A DNA stretch of 64,000 bases from Nosema muscidifuracis. Its lineage: Eukaryota; Microsporidia; Nosematidae. The stretch covers positions 248,001 to 312,000 of the forward strand of contig JAIOKI010000025.1 of assembly GCA_028335825.1 (NCBI GenBank), written 5' to 3'. Under the pieces are notes generated by a model. It had not been told where the DNA came from, ran no database searches, and saw only the letters and a list, made by a program, of their open reading frames with translations. The translations under genes were made by a program, and so were the position numbers. Shown here piece after piece: positions 41,786 through 50,862 of this stretch (its first letter is position 1; each line of letters starts with the position of its first letter).

Positions 41786-41857
41786 ATGATAAGAGCAATA
41801 AATTTTATAATTTTGTTGTCTCAGACATTTATGACATTTTTAAATAATATTTTATAG
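41786..41857 (+). CDS. 23-codon CCCC-headed mini-frame (uORF or remnant)
   Basis: CCCC at 41772-41775 is followed by ATG at 41786 and a hydrophobic 23-residue frame (MIRAINFIILLSQ...). It ends 13 bp before the next real ATG at 41871, so it could be an upstream ORF of that gene or a dead secreted peptide. Confidence 0.25.
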   Translation: MIRAINFIILLSQTFMTFLNNIL

Positions 41858-41870
41858 CATAAACCCATAA

Positions 41871-42275
41871 ATGCACTTAGAAAATAAAATAAGAGAAAAT
41901 AATGAAGATGGTCTTCCTGCTGATACAAGAAGTGAGATCAAGCAGATATCGTATATCGATATAAACAATAAGAAGTACAGGCTAGTATATACAAAATCTA
42001 CTGGTGCTAATCTTACTAGAGATATTTTAAAAATAGAAATTAATTATAATCTTGAAGATATTATTTATCATATTAAAGATATTTTAGATACAGAGAAGTA
42101 CAAAAGAATACATTTGTATACCAAATATAAGTATTTTGTACAACTTAGTGATAAGATTAATGAAATATACAATGTACTCAATATTTCTAAATATAAAATT
42201 AATTTTGCTTATGTTAGTAAGAAATATAAAGAAGATGATTATTTATTAGTGTATGATATAATATGGACAGAATAA
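41871..42275 (+). CDS. small cytosolic protein, unknown
   Basis: Unrecognised, 134 residues, no signal or membrane segment. The middle alternates beta-like and helical stretches (YRLVYTKSTGANLTRDILK, RIHLYTKYKYFVQLS), loosely like small nucleic-acid-binding folds, but no motif settles this. The ATG follows CCC at 41864-41866. Confidence 0.75.
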   Translation: MHLENKIRENNEDGLPADTRSEIKQISYIDINNKKYRLVYTKSTGANLTRDILKIEINYNLEDIIYHIKDILDTEKYKRIHLYTKYKYFVQLSDKINEIYNVLNISKYKINFAYVSKKYKEDDYLLVYDIIWTE

Positions 42276-42294
42276 AGATTGAGAAGAATTTTAT

Positions 42295-42550
42295 TGCAAT
42301 TATTAGATGAACAATTATAAGATGTATTGAAAAAAAATTTATTTTAATTAATAAAGGAACAATTTAAAACATATTGAAAAAAAATTTAATTGCTATTATT
42401 AGAAGAACAATTTTAATACATATTGAAAGAAATATTAAGAAAATACAAAATTTAAGAATTATTTTAATTTAGAATAATTATAAATTAACAACAGAGACAC
42501 TATTTTCTTATATTAAAAAAGACTGTTGATTAATTTAAAATAATTATAAA
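42295..42550. repeat. gap with short direct repeats
   Basis: A unit near TTGCTATTATTAGAAGAACAATT with ACATATTGAAAGAAAAT occurs about three times, and AATTATAAATTAACAACAG occurs twice (near 42475 and 42541), the second just overlapping the end of the 42551 gene. Confidence 0.65.
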
Positions 42551-43708
42551 TTAACAACAGTAACACCATCTTTTTCTTTTATAAGAAGGTCCTTGATTAT
42601 CTAAATTAATTTGTACTCTCAATTCATTTTTCTTAAAATCAGCTTGTTTATTACCTAGTTTAGATGCTATCGTATACCACCATAAAGATAAAACTCTACT
42701 TTTTTTTACTCCATAACCCCATTCAGCAAATTCAGCTACTGAACAAGCTCCTTCAGGATGACCTCTTATAGCAGATTGTAAAGCATAAAAAAATGATTGA
42801 CTATAATTTCTTGATACTAAACCTTCTACCCCTGTAAATAGAAATTTAGATAGAATATATTGAGCATCCATATGTCCATTATCAGCAGCCTTCTTATAAT
42901 ATTCTAAAGCTAATTTAATATTTAAATCTCTAAATAAAGATCCTGTCTCATAACATTTACCCACTCTATATTGTGAATTAGGACATCCTAATCTAGCCCC
43001 TCGTTCATACATCCTAAATGCATAATCATCATCTGCTTCTATTTCATCACAATAATTTTGTGACTCATAGACCTGACCAAGATCATAATAAGGAAAAGGA
43101 TAAACATCAGAAGCCTTTTGACTAGCTAATTTAAGATAAAACATTCCCGTATCAAAATCTTTTTTACTATTCAATTCACCTCTTAAAAGAATAGATCCAT
43201 AAGTGTGCATACCATATATACATCCCAATTTAGCAGCACATCTATAAAAATATAAAGCTTTTGTATATCCTTCTTTCTCTCCCATGACTTTTTCATAAGC
43301 CTGTGCCAATCTGTAAGTCCCAAATTTATTATTCTGTTTAGCTGCTACAATATAATAATTAAAAGCATTCTTCTGATTAATAGATATACCAAATAGACCT
43401 ATCTCATAAGTCAGTCCAAGATAAACATGTGCTTCACTTGATAATTTTCTGTTAGTGAGTACTGCTGCCATTTTTATAAGAAATTCTAAGAAATATGCAT
43501 TGAATTCTCTTATAAATTTCTGAGTTTGTTTATCTATTTTAAGTGGGTTTATGTTAAGAATAAATCTTTTAGAATTTATTCCACCACTTTCTATAGAAAT
43601 GACGTATTCTTTAAGAAATTTGAATACATCATTTGGATCATTCTTCTGTTTAAGTTGTATAAAGCTGTCTTGAAATTTTTTATCAAATATTGTAAATTTA
43701 TTGTACAT
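42551..43708 (-). CDS. Sel1-repeat protein, chitin-synthase regulator-like (CHS4/SKT5)
   Basis: Likely an activator or localiser of chitin synthase. The 385-residue protein has an N-terminal helical part (about 1-95) and six to eight Sel1/TPR-like repeats (about 96-365), for example YEKGA-type units ALEYYKKAADNGHMDAQY and YALQSAIRGHPEGACS. The C-terminus ends RWCYCC; cysteines at the very end could be prenylated, as the CAAX box of Skt5 is, though this is not a standard CAAX. Chitin is a main spore-wall polymer in microsporidia, which fits. Other Sel1 proteins such as Hrd3 are less likely because there is no signal peptide. Confidence 0.85.
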   Translation of the reverse strand: MYNKFTIFDKKFQDSFIQLKQKNDPNDVFKFLKEYVISIESGGINSKRFILNINPLKIDKQTQKFIREFNAYFLEFLIKMAAVLTNRKLSSEAHVYLGLTYEIGLFGISINQKNAFNYYIVAAKQNNKFGTYRLAQAYEKVMGEKEGYTKALYFYRCAAKLGCIYGMHTYGSILLRGELNSKKDFDTGMFYLKLASQKASDVYPFPYYDLGQVYESQNYCDEIEADDDYAFRMYERGARLGCPNSQYRVGKCYETGSLFRDLNIKLALEYYKKAADNGHMDAQYILSKFLFTGVEGLVSRNYSQSFFYALQSAIRGHPEGACSVAEFAEWGYGVKKSRVLSLWWYTIASKLGNKQADFKKNELRVQINLDNQGPSYKRKRWCYCC

Positions 43709-43924
43709 GGTGGTTTTAGAATAAATCTACTTATACTATATAAATTAACCAATCTTATTTAAGATCTCCTTTTAGTGGACTTAATTAAACTTTTATCCTT
43801 TTTTTTAAATTAAAAAAACCAAAGTTTTATCTATTGTAAGGAAAATAATTACAAAATTTCATTTATTATTAGCCTAATAATATTTAAATTTATTTTGTAT
43901 CCTTTTTATAGCAATAAAATAAAG

Positions 43925-44090
43925 ATGAAATTTCAAGATAAACATATTCTTGACAAATTATAAAAATGAAATTTCAAGATAAGCTTAGTTTCGACAAATT
44001 ATAAAAATGAAATTTCAAGATAAGCTTAGTTTCGACAAATTATAAAAATGAAATTTCAAGATAAGCTTAGTTTCGACAAATTATAAAAAT
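43925..44090. repeat. 41-bp tandem repeat in the 3' flank of the M1 peptidase gene
   Basis: Four full copies with a 41-bp period start at 43925, 43966, 44007 and 44048, plus a partial copy at 44089. The unit is ATGAAATTTCAAGATAAGCT, then TAGTTTCGACAAATTATAAAA. Copies two to four appear identical; the first differs at several bases. The array ends about 20 bp from the stop codon at 44112. Confidence 0.9.
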
Positions 44091-44111
44091 GAAATTTTAA
44101 GAAAAATTATT

Positions 44112-46640
44112 TTATTCCTCTTCCTTCACTAAATCATTATTGAATTTCTTAAATTTCAAATTATGCTCAATCTTCTCAATAGACTTATTAATAGCCATAG
44201 TAATTTCTCCTCCTTTCTTAGTTGACAATAAATTGATAACTTTATTTGCCTGTGTATCAGATGAAGTACATCCTAATACATTCTCAATAACATACTGAAA
44301 TAATCTATCATTTTTCATATAACTTCGTATTTCATCAAAATGATCAAGTATATAATTAATGACGTAATTTTTCTGTTTATAGTTAGAAGAAAGATACAAG
44401 AAAAAGTAAATACTATTATGTGGTTCAATTTCTGGATACAACTTAAACATTTTCTCTAACATATTTTCTTCCTGAAGATAAGCTAATGAAGATAAAGCCA
44501 TAATTTTTTCATCGGGTAAAGTTGAAGTCTTAGATATATCCCATAAAGTATCAAATTTATCATTAACTACAGAATAGAATATAGGTCTTATATATTCAGG
44601 GTTGATATATTTATCCTTCTCATATAGCTCAAAACCTTCTGCTAATTTATCTTTAATTTCTTTAGATCCAGCTGATAAACCATAAGATAATATCAAACTA
44701 TTGAGTATGGCTGTCTCAGTCTTAATATCTTTTTCTGTAAGATCAATATCTTTAAATCTTCGTCCAACAAGATCTAAAATAACTTCATTAAGATGTCTTA
44801 CTACAGAATCTTCATTATGGAACAATCCACGAATTTTAGCAAGATTCGATAAAATTGTACCAAGAATTTCAGGATTTTTTTCTTCTACAAATATCTCACT
44901 AATAACTATACCATCAAGAGCAGGTGTCTGATTAGCAAAAATTAATGCAAATAAATCATTTATCAAATTAAGTTTGTTAGATGCATCCATTTTCACCTCA
45001 AATAAAGCTGTAAGATTGTCTATTGGATATTTAACTCTGTAAAAACTTGAAGCACCGTCATTAAATTTGTACAATTTAGATTGTTTAGTTAATAACATTT
45101 CTTTATCTAACATAAGCTTACAATCAATAGTAGGAGTTACATCATACCATCTTATTTTCAATGGAATTTTCCAGATATCTTGACTTTTATCACCTGATTG
45201 AAAAAATCTAGATTGTTCAATCTTTAATTCATTTTTATTCAAATTACTCATATTCTGATCAGATGCTAAAGAGCCATTTTCGGTTAAATTATTACAAGAT
45301 GCATCTTTGATCTCAATAATAGGGAACCCTGTTTTATTAATCCAATCTTCCATAAGATCTTTGACATTTAGTTCTTTATTAAAAGAATCCCATAAATCAT
45401 TTGTAGAAGCATTAGAGTATTTATATTTATTCAAATAAGCTCTAATTCCATCTCTAAAAGAATCTTGACCAATAAATCCTTCAAGCATTCTAATCATAGA
45501 AGCACCTTTTGAGTATGAAATTGTATCGAAAATCTGACTTATTTCTGATGGTTTATTAACATTTACAGCTATAGGATGAGAAGAATTTAAACAATCGTGG
45601 TTCATTCCAGCCTCAATATCTGATACTATAAATTCTGTCCATACATCCCAATCAATAAGATCTTTAGAAATATTACTCATTGCTAAATATGAAGCCCAAG
45701 TAGCAAATCCTTCATTTAACCATAAATCATTCCACCAAGTCATTGTAACTAAATTACCAAACCACATATGAGCTAATTCATGACAAACAGTTTCTGCTAT
45801 TCTTTTTTTAGATCTAATACTAGTAGTTTCCTCTTCATATAATAAAGATGTCTTTCTAAATGTGACTAGACCCCAATTTTCCATAGCTCCACTTACAAAT
45901 GTAGGTATAGTTACCAAATCTAATTTTGGTAATGGATAATCAATAGCAAAATATTCTTCAAAAAAATCTAAACACTCTACAGCGACTTTAGCTGCATATA
46001 ATCCCCATTCTTTTTCATCTTTGTGTGAATACACACTAATAGGAATATTTCTTTTAGTGTATCTAGTAAGTGGTTCTAATTTACCTGATATATATGCTAC
46101 AATATAGGTAGACATCCTAGGTGTGGTATTGAAGTAATAATAACCATCTTTAACTTCTTTAAGAGAAGAGTTACTCAATGCACCGTAACCTTCTTGAGGT
46201 TTAATAGCTATATCAAAAGTAGCTTTGAGATCTGGCTGATCCCAACAAGGAAAAGCTCTTCTTGCATTTGTTGGCTCAAAATCTGTAGAGTACAAATCAT
46301 CACCATTGTATGTACTCTTATAAAATCCCCACATATCTTTGGAATACTCACCCTTAAATTTACAACACATTCTTAGTTTATCATTAACATTTATCTCACA
46401 GTTTTTAAATTTTACAGTAACAAAGCTGTTTTCAATTTCTTTAGTAAAATCCTGTTCAATTTCATTAACAAATATCTTCATATCATTTAATTCAAGATCT
46501 TCTGAATTAAAATTGAATTGTCTTGTCTTCTGCTTGACTGTAAGAATTACTTCCTCATCTCCTTCAAAATATTCTTTACTGATATTAATTTTTAAGTTGT
46601 AGTGTTCAGGTACAACATTGTAGTCGAGAACTTCTTTCAT
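44112..46640 (-). CDS. M1 family zinc aminopeptidase
   Basis: Removes N-terminal residues from peptides. The 842-residue protein has the substrate-recognition GAMEN motif (about 247-251), the zinc site HELAHMWFGN (about 283) and the second glutamate in NEGFAT about 18 residues on, with the catalytic tyrosine region (about 365-370, ISYSKGASMI). The C-terminal ERAP-like helical domain is complete. It resembles yeast Aap1/Ape2 and puromycin-sensitive aminopeptidase and lacks a signal peptide if started at 46640, where CCC (GGG at 46649-46651) precedes the ATG. The 21 extra codons upstream are probably not translated. Confidence 0.95.
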   Translation of the reverse strand: MKEVLDYNVVPEHYNLKINISKEYFEGDEEVILTVKQKTRQFNFNSEDLELNDMKIFVNEIEQDFTKEIENSFVTVKFKNCEINVNDKLRMCCKFKGEYSKDMWGFYKSTYNGDDLYSTDFEPTNARRAFPCWDQPDLKATFDIAIKPQEGYGALSNSSLKEVKDGYYYFNTTPRMSTYIVAYISGKLEPLTRYTKRNIPISVYSHKDEKEWGLYAAKVAVECLDFFEEYFAIDYPLPKLDLVTIPTFVSGAMENWGLVTFRKTSLLYEEETTSIRSKKRIAETVCHELAHMWFGNLVTMTWWNDLWLNEGFATWASYLAMSNISKDLIDWDVWTEFIVSDIEAGMNHDCLNSSHPIAVNVNKPSEISQIFDTISYSKGASMIRMLEGFIGQDSFRDGIRAYLNKYKYSNASTNDLWDSFNKELNVKDLMEDWINKTGFPIIEIKDASCNNLTENGSLASDQNMSNLNKNELKIEQSRFFQSGDKSQDIWKIPLKIRWYDVTPTIDCKLMLDKEMLLTKQSKLYKFNDGASSFYRVKYPIDNLTALFEVKMDASNKLNLINDLFALIFANQTPALDGIVISEIFVEEKNPEILGTILSNLAKIRGLFHNEDSVVRHLNEVILDLVGRRFKDIDLTEKDIKTETAILNSLILSYGLSAGSKEIKDKLAEGFELYEKDKYINPEYIRPIFYSVVNDKFDTLWDISKTSTLPDEKIMALSSLAYLQEENMLEKMFKLYPEIEPHNSIYFFLYLSSNYKQKNYVINYILDHFDEIRSYMKNDRLFQYVIENVLGCTSSDTQANKVINLLSTKKGGEITMAINKSIEKIEHNLKFKKFNNDLVKEEE

Positions 46641-46648
46641 GTTTTTAT

Positions 46649-46651
46649 GGG
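46649..46651 (-). promoter_or_regulatory. CCC start-proximal motif (minus strand)
   Basis: CCC on the minus strand precedes the ATG at 46640 by eight bases and favours it over the in-frame ATGs near 46700. The peptidase homology also begins just after 46640. Confidence 0.65.
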
Positions 46652-46991
46652 TAAAAAAATTATTTATACTTTTAAAATTTTTTGATTTAATCTGCATAAA
46701 CAAAATAATTTGTGTATAAAATCAAATATCAAAAAAATCCTTACAAGAAAGACTTTAATGAAATGGTAGTATTCATCATTAATTGTTATATTTGAAGATT
46801 TTAATTACCTAGTGATTTTTCTTTCAGATATGAAACATATTTTTATCAATTAAATACAATTGAAATAATATTAAGATTACCTATTTTATAAAAACAAGTT
46901 ACATTAGCTTAAAAAAATATTTTTAAAGTCTTTCAATTAGAAATCTCATTGAAAATACTTAACTACATTAATTATAAACAATTTTTACCCC

Positions 46992-47156
46992 ATGAATGAT
47001 GAAAAGTTTTCCAATTCAATAGAAAATCTTAAGAAGTCTCTATCTCTTATTAAAGAAGTTCTAACTAATTTAAGAGATGATAATATAAGTTCAGTCGATG
47101 AATTAAGAAAATGTTTTCAAAGTATTCGAGATAATTGCAAAGAAGATTTTCTTTAA
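46992..47156 (+). CDS. 54-residue helical protein
   Basis: CCCC at 46988-46991 runs straight into this ATG. The product (MNDEKFSNSIENLKKSLSLI start) is all helical, with heptad spacing and no signal peptide. Size and shape fit small complex subunits such as those of the DASH kinetochore ring, but nothing specific supports a name. It lies 61 bp upstream of the VRG4-like gene on the same strand. Confidence 0.65.
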   Translation: MNDEKFSNSIENLKKSLSLIKEVLTNLRDDNISSVDELRKCFQSIRDNCKEDFL

Positions 47157-47217
47157 TAGATAAATATGACACAATGTTTTATATTTTTAATTTATAAATA
47201 AATAAATTAAAAATTCA

Positions 47218-48099
47218 ATGATAAAGAGTCATTCTTATTATATTATTTTTATATCTACTTCATATTTACTAATATCTTTATCTACTACAATTCTTAACAA
47301 ATTTATTCTTACTGTTCTTAATTTTGATGCCCCTTTTCTATTGGTAGTATTACAGTCTTGTATAATATGCTCAGTTCTTTTAATAAGTGGTTTATTTAAT
47401 ATTTGTAAATTAGATATCTCGAATATAAAGAAGTGGATAATTCCTTCATCTTTTTTATGTATTATGATATTCTCAGGTTCTAAATCTTTACAATACTTAG
47501 ATATTTCTTTTTATACTCTAATTAAAAATAGTAGTATCATATTAATAGCAGTAATTGAGCTAGTATTTTATAACAGAATATTTAATAAGAAGGAATTTTT
47601 ATCTTACATTCTAATGATATTCAGTTCATATTTTAATTTTAGATACTTCAATTTATATGGATTAATATGGGTAACTTTAAATGTATTGAGTACTACAGTT
47701 TATGTAATATCTTTAAGACATATTATATCCATAAATAAAGGAACTGTATCTGAATCAATATTTTTCCCTAATATGCTTAGTATAATATGTATAGGAATAC
47801 TATCTTATTTATTTGAATATAACAAGATTAAGGGATATACATGGTATTTATTTTTATGTATAGGAATTTCTAGTGTATGTGCTCTACTTACAGCACTCAC
47901 TACAGCTTATGTACTTAATAATTCATCTTCAACTACTTATAGTATGCTAGGAGCTATGAATAAGATTATCATGGGATTTACAGGATTCATCTTTATTGGT
48001 GAAGAGATATGCAATGTGAAAATATTATCTTTAATATTGGGTGTCTCTAGTACTATATTGTATACAATTAACTTAAGTAGAACAAATAAAAAGATTTAA
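47218..48099 (+). CDS. VRG4: GDP-mannose (nucleotide-sugar) transporter, VRG4-like
   Basis: A Golgi transporter of the drug/metabolite superfamily with about ten helices in 293 residues. The two family signatures are visible: YTLIKNSSIILIAVIELVFY (about 100-119; FKN motif of Vrg4) and GAMNKIIMGFTGF (about 246-258; GALNK motif that binds GDP-mannose in Vrg4). GDP-mannose supply to the Golgi feeds O-mannosylation, which microsporidia use on polar-tube proteins. No CCC motif; the ATG at 47218 is followed by a short head and the first helix. Confidence 0.85.
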   Translation: MIKSHSYYIIFISTSYLLISLSTTILNKFILTVLNFDAPFLLVVLQSCIICSVLLISGLFNICKLDISNIKKWIIPSSFLCIMIFSGSKSLQYLDISFYTLIKNSSIILIAVIELVFYNRIFNKKEFLSYILMIFSSYFNFRYFNLYGLIWVTLNVLSTTVYVISLRHIISINKGTVSESIFFPNMLSIICIGILSYLFEYNKIKGYTWYLFLCIGISSVCALLTALTTAYVLNNSSSTTYSMLGAMNKIIMGFTGFIFIGEEICNVKILSLILGVSSTILYTINLSRTNKKI

Positions 48100-49544
48100 A
48101 TTAACTATTTTATACATATTTAATTTATTAACAAACAAACTAAATATATTATGCTCTTCTAATTGATATTTAAAGTTCTTTTTTAACATTTATTTAAAAA
48201 TTTAAATAAATTTTTTTATGTCAACTGTAGAAATTCATAATTCCGTATGTTATGATTCTGTATGGTGTGATGTCGAACTATCCTGACGCACATAGGAAAA
48301 AATTAACTATCTTTAACCTAATTTAAATCTAATCCAGTTAATATTCTTAAAAAAGACTCTAGAAAGCAGAATAATGTTTCGAGTAAATTTAAGGATGAAT
48401 TTTAGTTCTTTAAATCTATAGAGCTGCCACAAACTAAGTAGACGTAAGATAGTTTCATATTAAATAAATTATAAATCGGATTTCATAAATAGTTGAAATT
48501 ATGATTATTATTTTAATTTATTATCATGTAGTAATTATACCGAAATCTCCTTGGGTAAAATTCTATTCTAGTACCTAAAACCAAAATCAACTTTAAGCCG
48601 TTAAATTTTGTTTAACTATATGATGATCCTGTCTTAAACTTAGAAATTATATCGACTATAATTTTTTGTTTTATAAAAGTAAAATATTTTATCGTTGCTA
48701 AGGTTTTTCTAATTCTTAAATTTTGTGTATTTGAAGTTTAGTTTTGCTTTTTTCAATCATAAAATTTGTCTGTATATTTTTTTGCTAAAAGTATAGTACA
48801 AATGTATACATAAACTTCTTAGATTAATAAAAGGTTAAGGATTAAAAAGTATAATTAATTTATTGACTCATATTTTTAATAAAAAACGTTGGAAATTACC
48901 TGAATATATTAGAAATATGCATAGAAGTTATTTTAATTTTATAATGAATATTTCTTGGTATCAAATTTAATTTATAATTTCTATAACCTTAAAAATATGA
49001 AACTAAAAAAGTTTGACTTTTTATTAAATGATTTTAAATTTAATAGAAACTTACTTGAAGCTAAAATATATTCCATAGATTTTGTTAAAAGATCATTATT
49101 TGCTACTGAACGAATTAAAAGACATGTTATTAAAAATTTAAATTTTTAAGTAATATGATAAAAATAAGTACAATTTAATATAACTTTTTTCATCTTTTGT
49201 TATCTTCACAAATTTTCTTGTAATTATAAAAAGCACGTATTTCATGTATTATGATTGATTAAAAAGAATTTTTTTATAAAAAATGAAAGAATAAATTTAT
49301 CAGTTAAATTTCTTTTTTATAATTAATTTCTCAAATAAATAATTTTATAATCTCTAAATTAAAATAATTAATCATATAAATATAATTTATGATTAAAAAT
49401 TACTGATGGAGTTTTAATTAAAAAAATAACTTCATAAACTTTCAATGTACAAAAGTGTTTGAACCAATAATTCATAAAATTATTGTTAAAATCCTATGCG
49501 CAACAAAAAATTATTAAATGATGACAGTAAAATCAAAAAAAGTT
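48100..49544. other. gene-free interval
   Basis: No convincing gene. A small open frame at 48997-49149 has no start signal and no recognisable motif. A slightly GC-richer patch at 48240-48300 may be decayed coding DNA. Confidence 0.55.
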
Positions 49545-49624
49545 TGTTGACATTTAAAAATTTTTATAAAAAGAACCCCAGTTTTTAAGGATGTCTGAAA
49601 GGAATATAAATAAAACAACTAACA
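49545..49624 (+). mobile_element. 5' LTR of the short LTR retroelement
   Basis: 80 bp, opening TGTTGACATTT and ending ACAACTAACA. It is identical at every base to the repeat at 50208-50287. The preceding five bases (AAGTT, 49540-49544) are repeated after the 3' LTR. Confidence 0.92.
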
Positions 49625-49674
49625 TGGTGGAGAATATGGGTATCGAACCCATGACCTCTTACTTGCCAAGCAAA
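49625..49674 (-). other. tRNA-Ala-complementary primer-binding site, extended to 50 nt
   Basis: Directly after the 5' LTR, 50 nt complement the 3' part of a tRNA with exact geometry: CCA, discriminator A, 7-nt acceptor strand, T-arm ATGGG-TTCGATA-CCCAT, 5-nt variable loop, and a full anticodon arm with loop TTGGCAA. The apparent anticodon GGC with U70 in the acceptor suggests tRNA-Ala. Normal binding sites are 8-18 nt. It is not a tRNA gene: the D-arm and 5' acceptor are not there. Confidence 0.8.
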
Positions 49675-50207
49675 GGAGAATCAAAGTAGAAAAATTAAGA
49701 CTTACTGTGAGAAAATGAATATTAAACTACATTATACTTCTCCATACCATCACCAGTCGAATGGACGAGTTGAGAGATTTAATAGAACTTTAGAAGATTT
49801 AGTTTTTAAAAATAAGAAAGATAAATTACTTACCGTTAAATTAAAGCGAGCATTAGAGGTATATAATATGTCTTTTCACACAGGAATAAAGATGTCTCCT
49901 AATGAAGCAATGTTAAAAGAGAATTGGGATTTAGTGAAAGCGACACAAATTGAAAATATTGTTAAATTTAATAAAAAGAACATAGCAAAAGAAAATGAAG
50001 TATTCTTTTAAGTTGGAGAAATCGTAATTATAAAAGAAGAAGGAATTCTGAAAAAAGGAAACCCAAAGTTTAAGGTAAGAGGAAAAATAATAGAAGTTTT
50101 AAATAATAATGCATATAAAGTTGAAACAAAAAATGGGGTTGTTAAGAGACACGCTTCACAATTAAAGCTATTGGTTGATGATGGATCTATGAGCTAAAAG
50201 GGAGGGA

Positions 50208-50287
50208 TGTTGACATTTAAAAATTTTTATAAAAAGAACCCCAGTTTTTAAGGATGTCTGAAAGGAATATAAATAAAACAACTAACA
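50208..50287 (+). mobile_element. 3' LTR of the short LTR retroelement
   Basis: Identical to the 49545-49624 LTR and followed by AAGTT (50288-50292), the second copy of the target duplication. A polypurine tract abuts its left end. Confidence 0.92.
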
Positions 50288-50862
50288 AAGTTTTTTGTTA
50301 ATAGTGCAAAATTAAGCATAGAAGAACTTCTTATTAGCTTATGTGAATATTTTAAATTAGTTGGGGTAATAGGATTGTTCATTGCCTAATCAACGGTACC
50401 AAGATGGCATGCTTGTTATGATAAATTAGTTTGTGGCTTTTTATTTACAACAAATTGGTGATAAAGGATGTATTTTTATAAAAAATAAGTATTATCGAAG
50501 CAGACTTCTTAAAGATCAAGTTTGAACAAAAAGAAGATTTAGTAAAAAAAAGTCATAGCTTTATTTTTGCATTTTTTTCTTATTTACATTATTTGTTACA
50601 AAATCTATTTAAAACCACCCATTTTTATATTAATTAACGATTTCCTCATAATTTACAGAATCTAAGTTTTATTTTTTAATTAAAAAATGTATTGATTCTT
50701 TATTTTTCAATTTTTAGACTTCATTTTATTAAATATTTTTATTAAAATCAATTTTTAGTGAAACTTAATACGATGTTTTTTTTGCGTCATATTGTTTGAT
50801 GGTAATAAAATAAAAAAATAGAATATTAATATTCGATTTTACATAAAAAAAGTAATTTTTTA
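50288..50862. other. gene-free interval
   Basis: No gene. A slightly GC-richer patch near 50370-50450 has no open frame. Confidence 0.6.

Larger units (their letters stand above)
49545..50287 (+). mobile_element. short broken LTR retrotransposon (Ty3/gypsy-like integrase)
   Basis: The 743-bp unit has all the end signals of an LTR element: identical 80-bp LTRs, an AAGTT target-site duplication, a primer-binding site from 49625, and a polypurine tract AAAAGGGAGGGA (50196-50207) directly before the 3' LTR. The inside is far too short for gag-pol; what remains is the end of the integrase core at about 49715-50011 (YHHQSNGRVERFNRTLED) and the integrase C-terminal region to about 50198. It is broken, with most internal genes absent and about one break in what remains. 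LTR identity implies a recent insertion. Confidence 0.92.

Noticed and set aside
41871-42275. Alba-like nucleic-acid-binding protein
   Set aside because: The beta/alpha pattern is suggestive but the Alba core glycine motif is missing.
46992-47156. Calling the 54-residue protein a DASH subunit
   Set aside because: Only size and helicity support it; no conserved motif is visible.
48955-49149. 64-codon frame upstream of the LTR element
   Set aside because: Starts at TTG, with the first ATG at 48997; no start motif or family resemblance. Could be decayed DNA.
49625-49680. tRNA gene on the minus strand
   Set aside because: Only the 3' part (anticodon arm onward, with CCA) is present and it abuts an LTR; it is a primer-binding site, not a gene.
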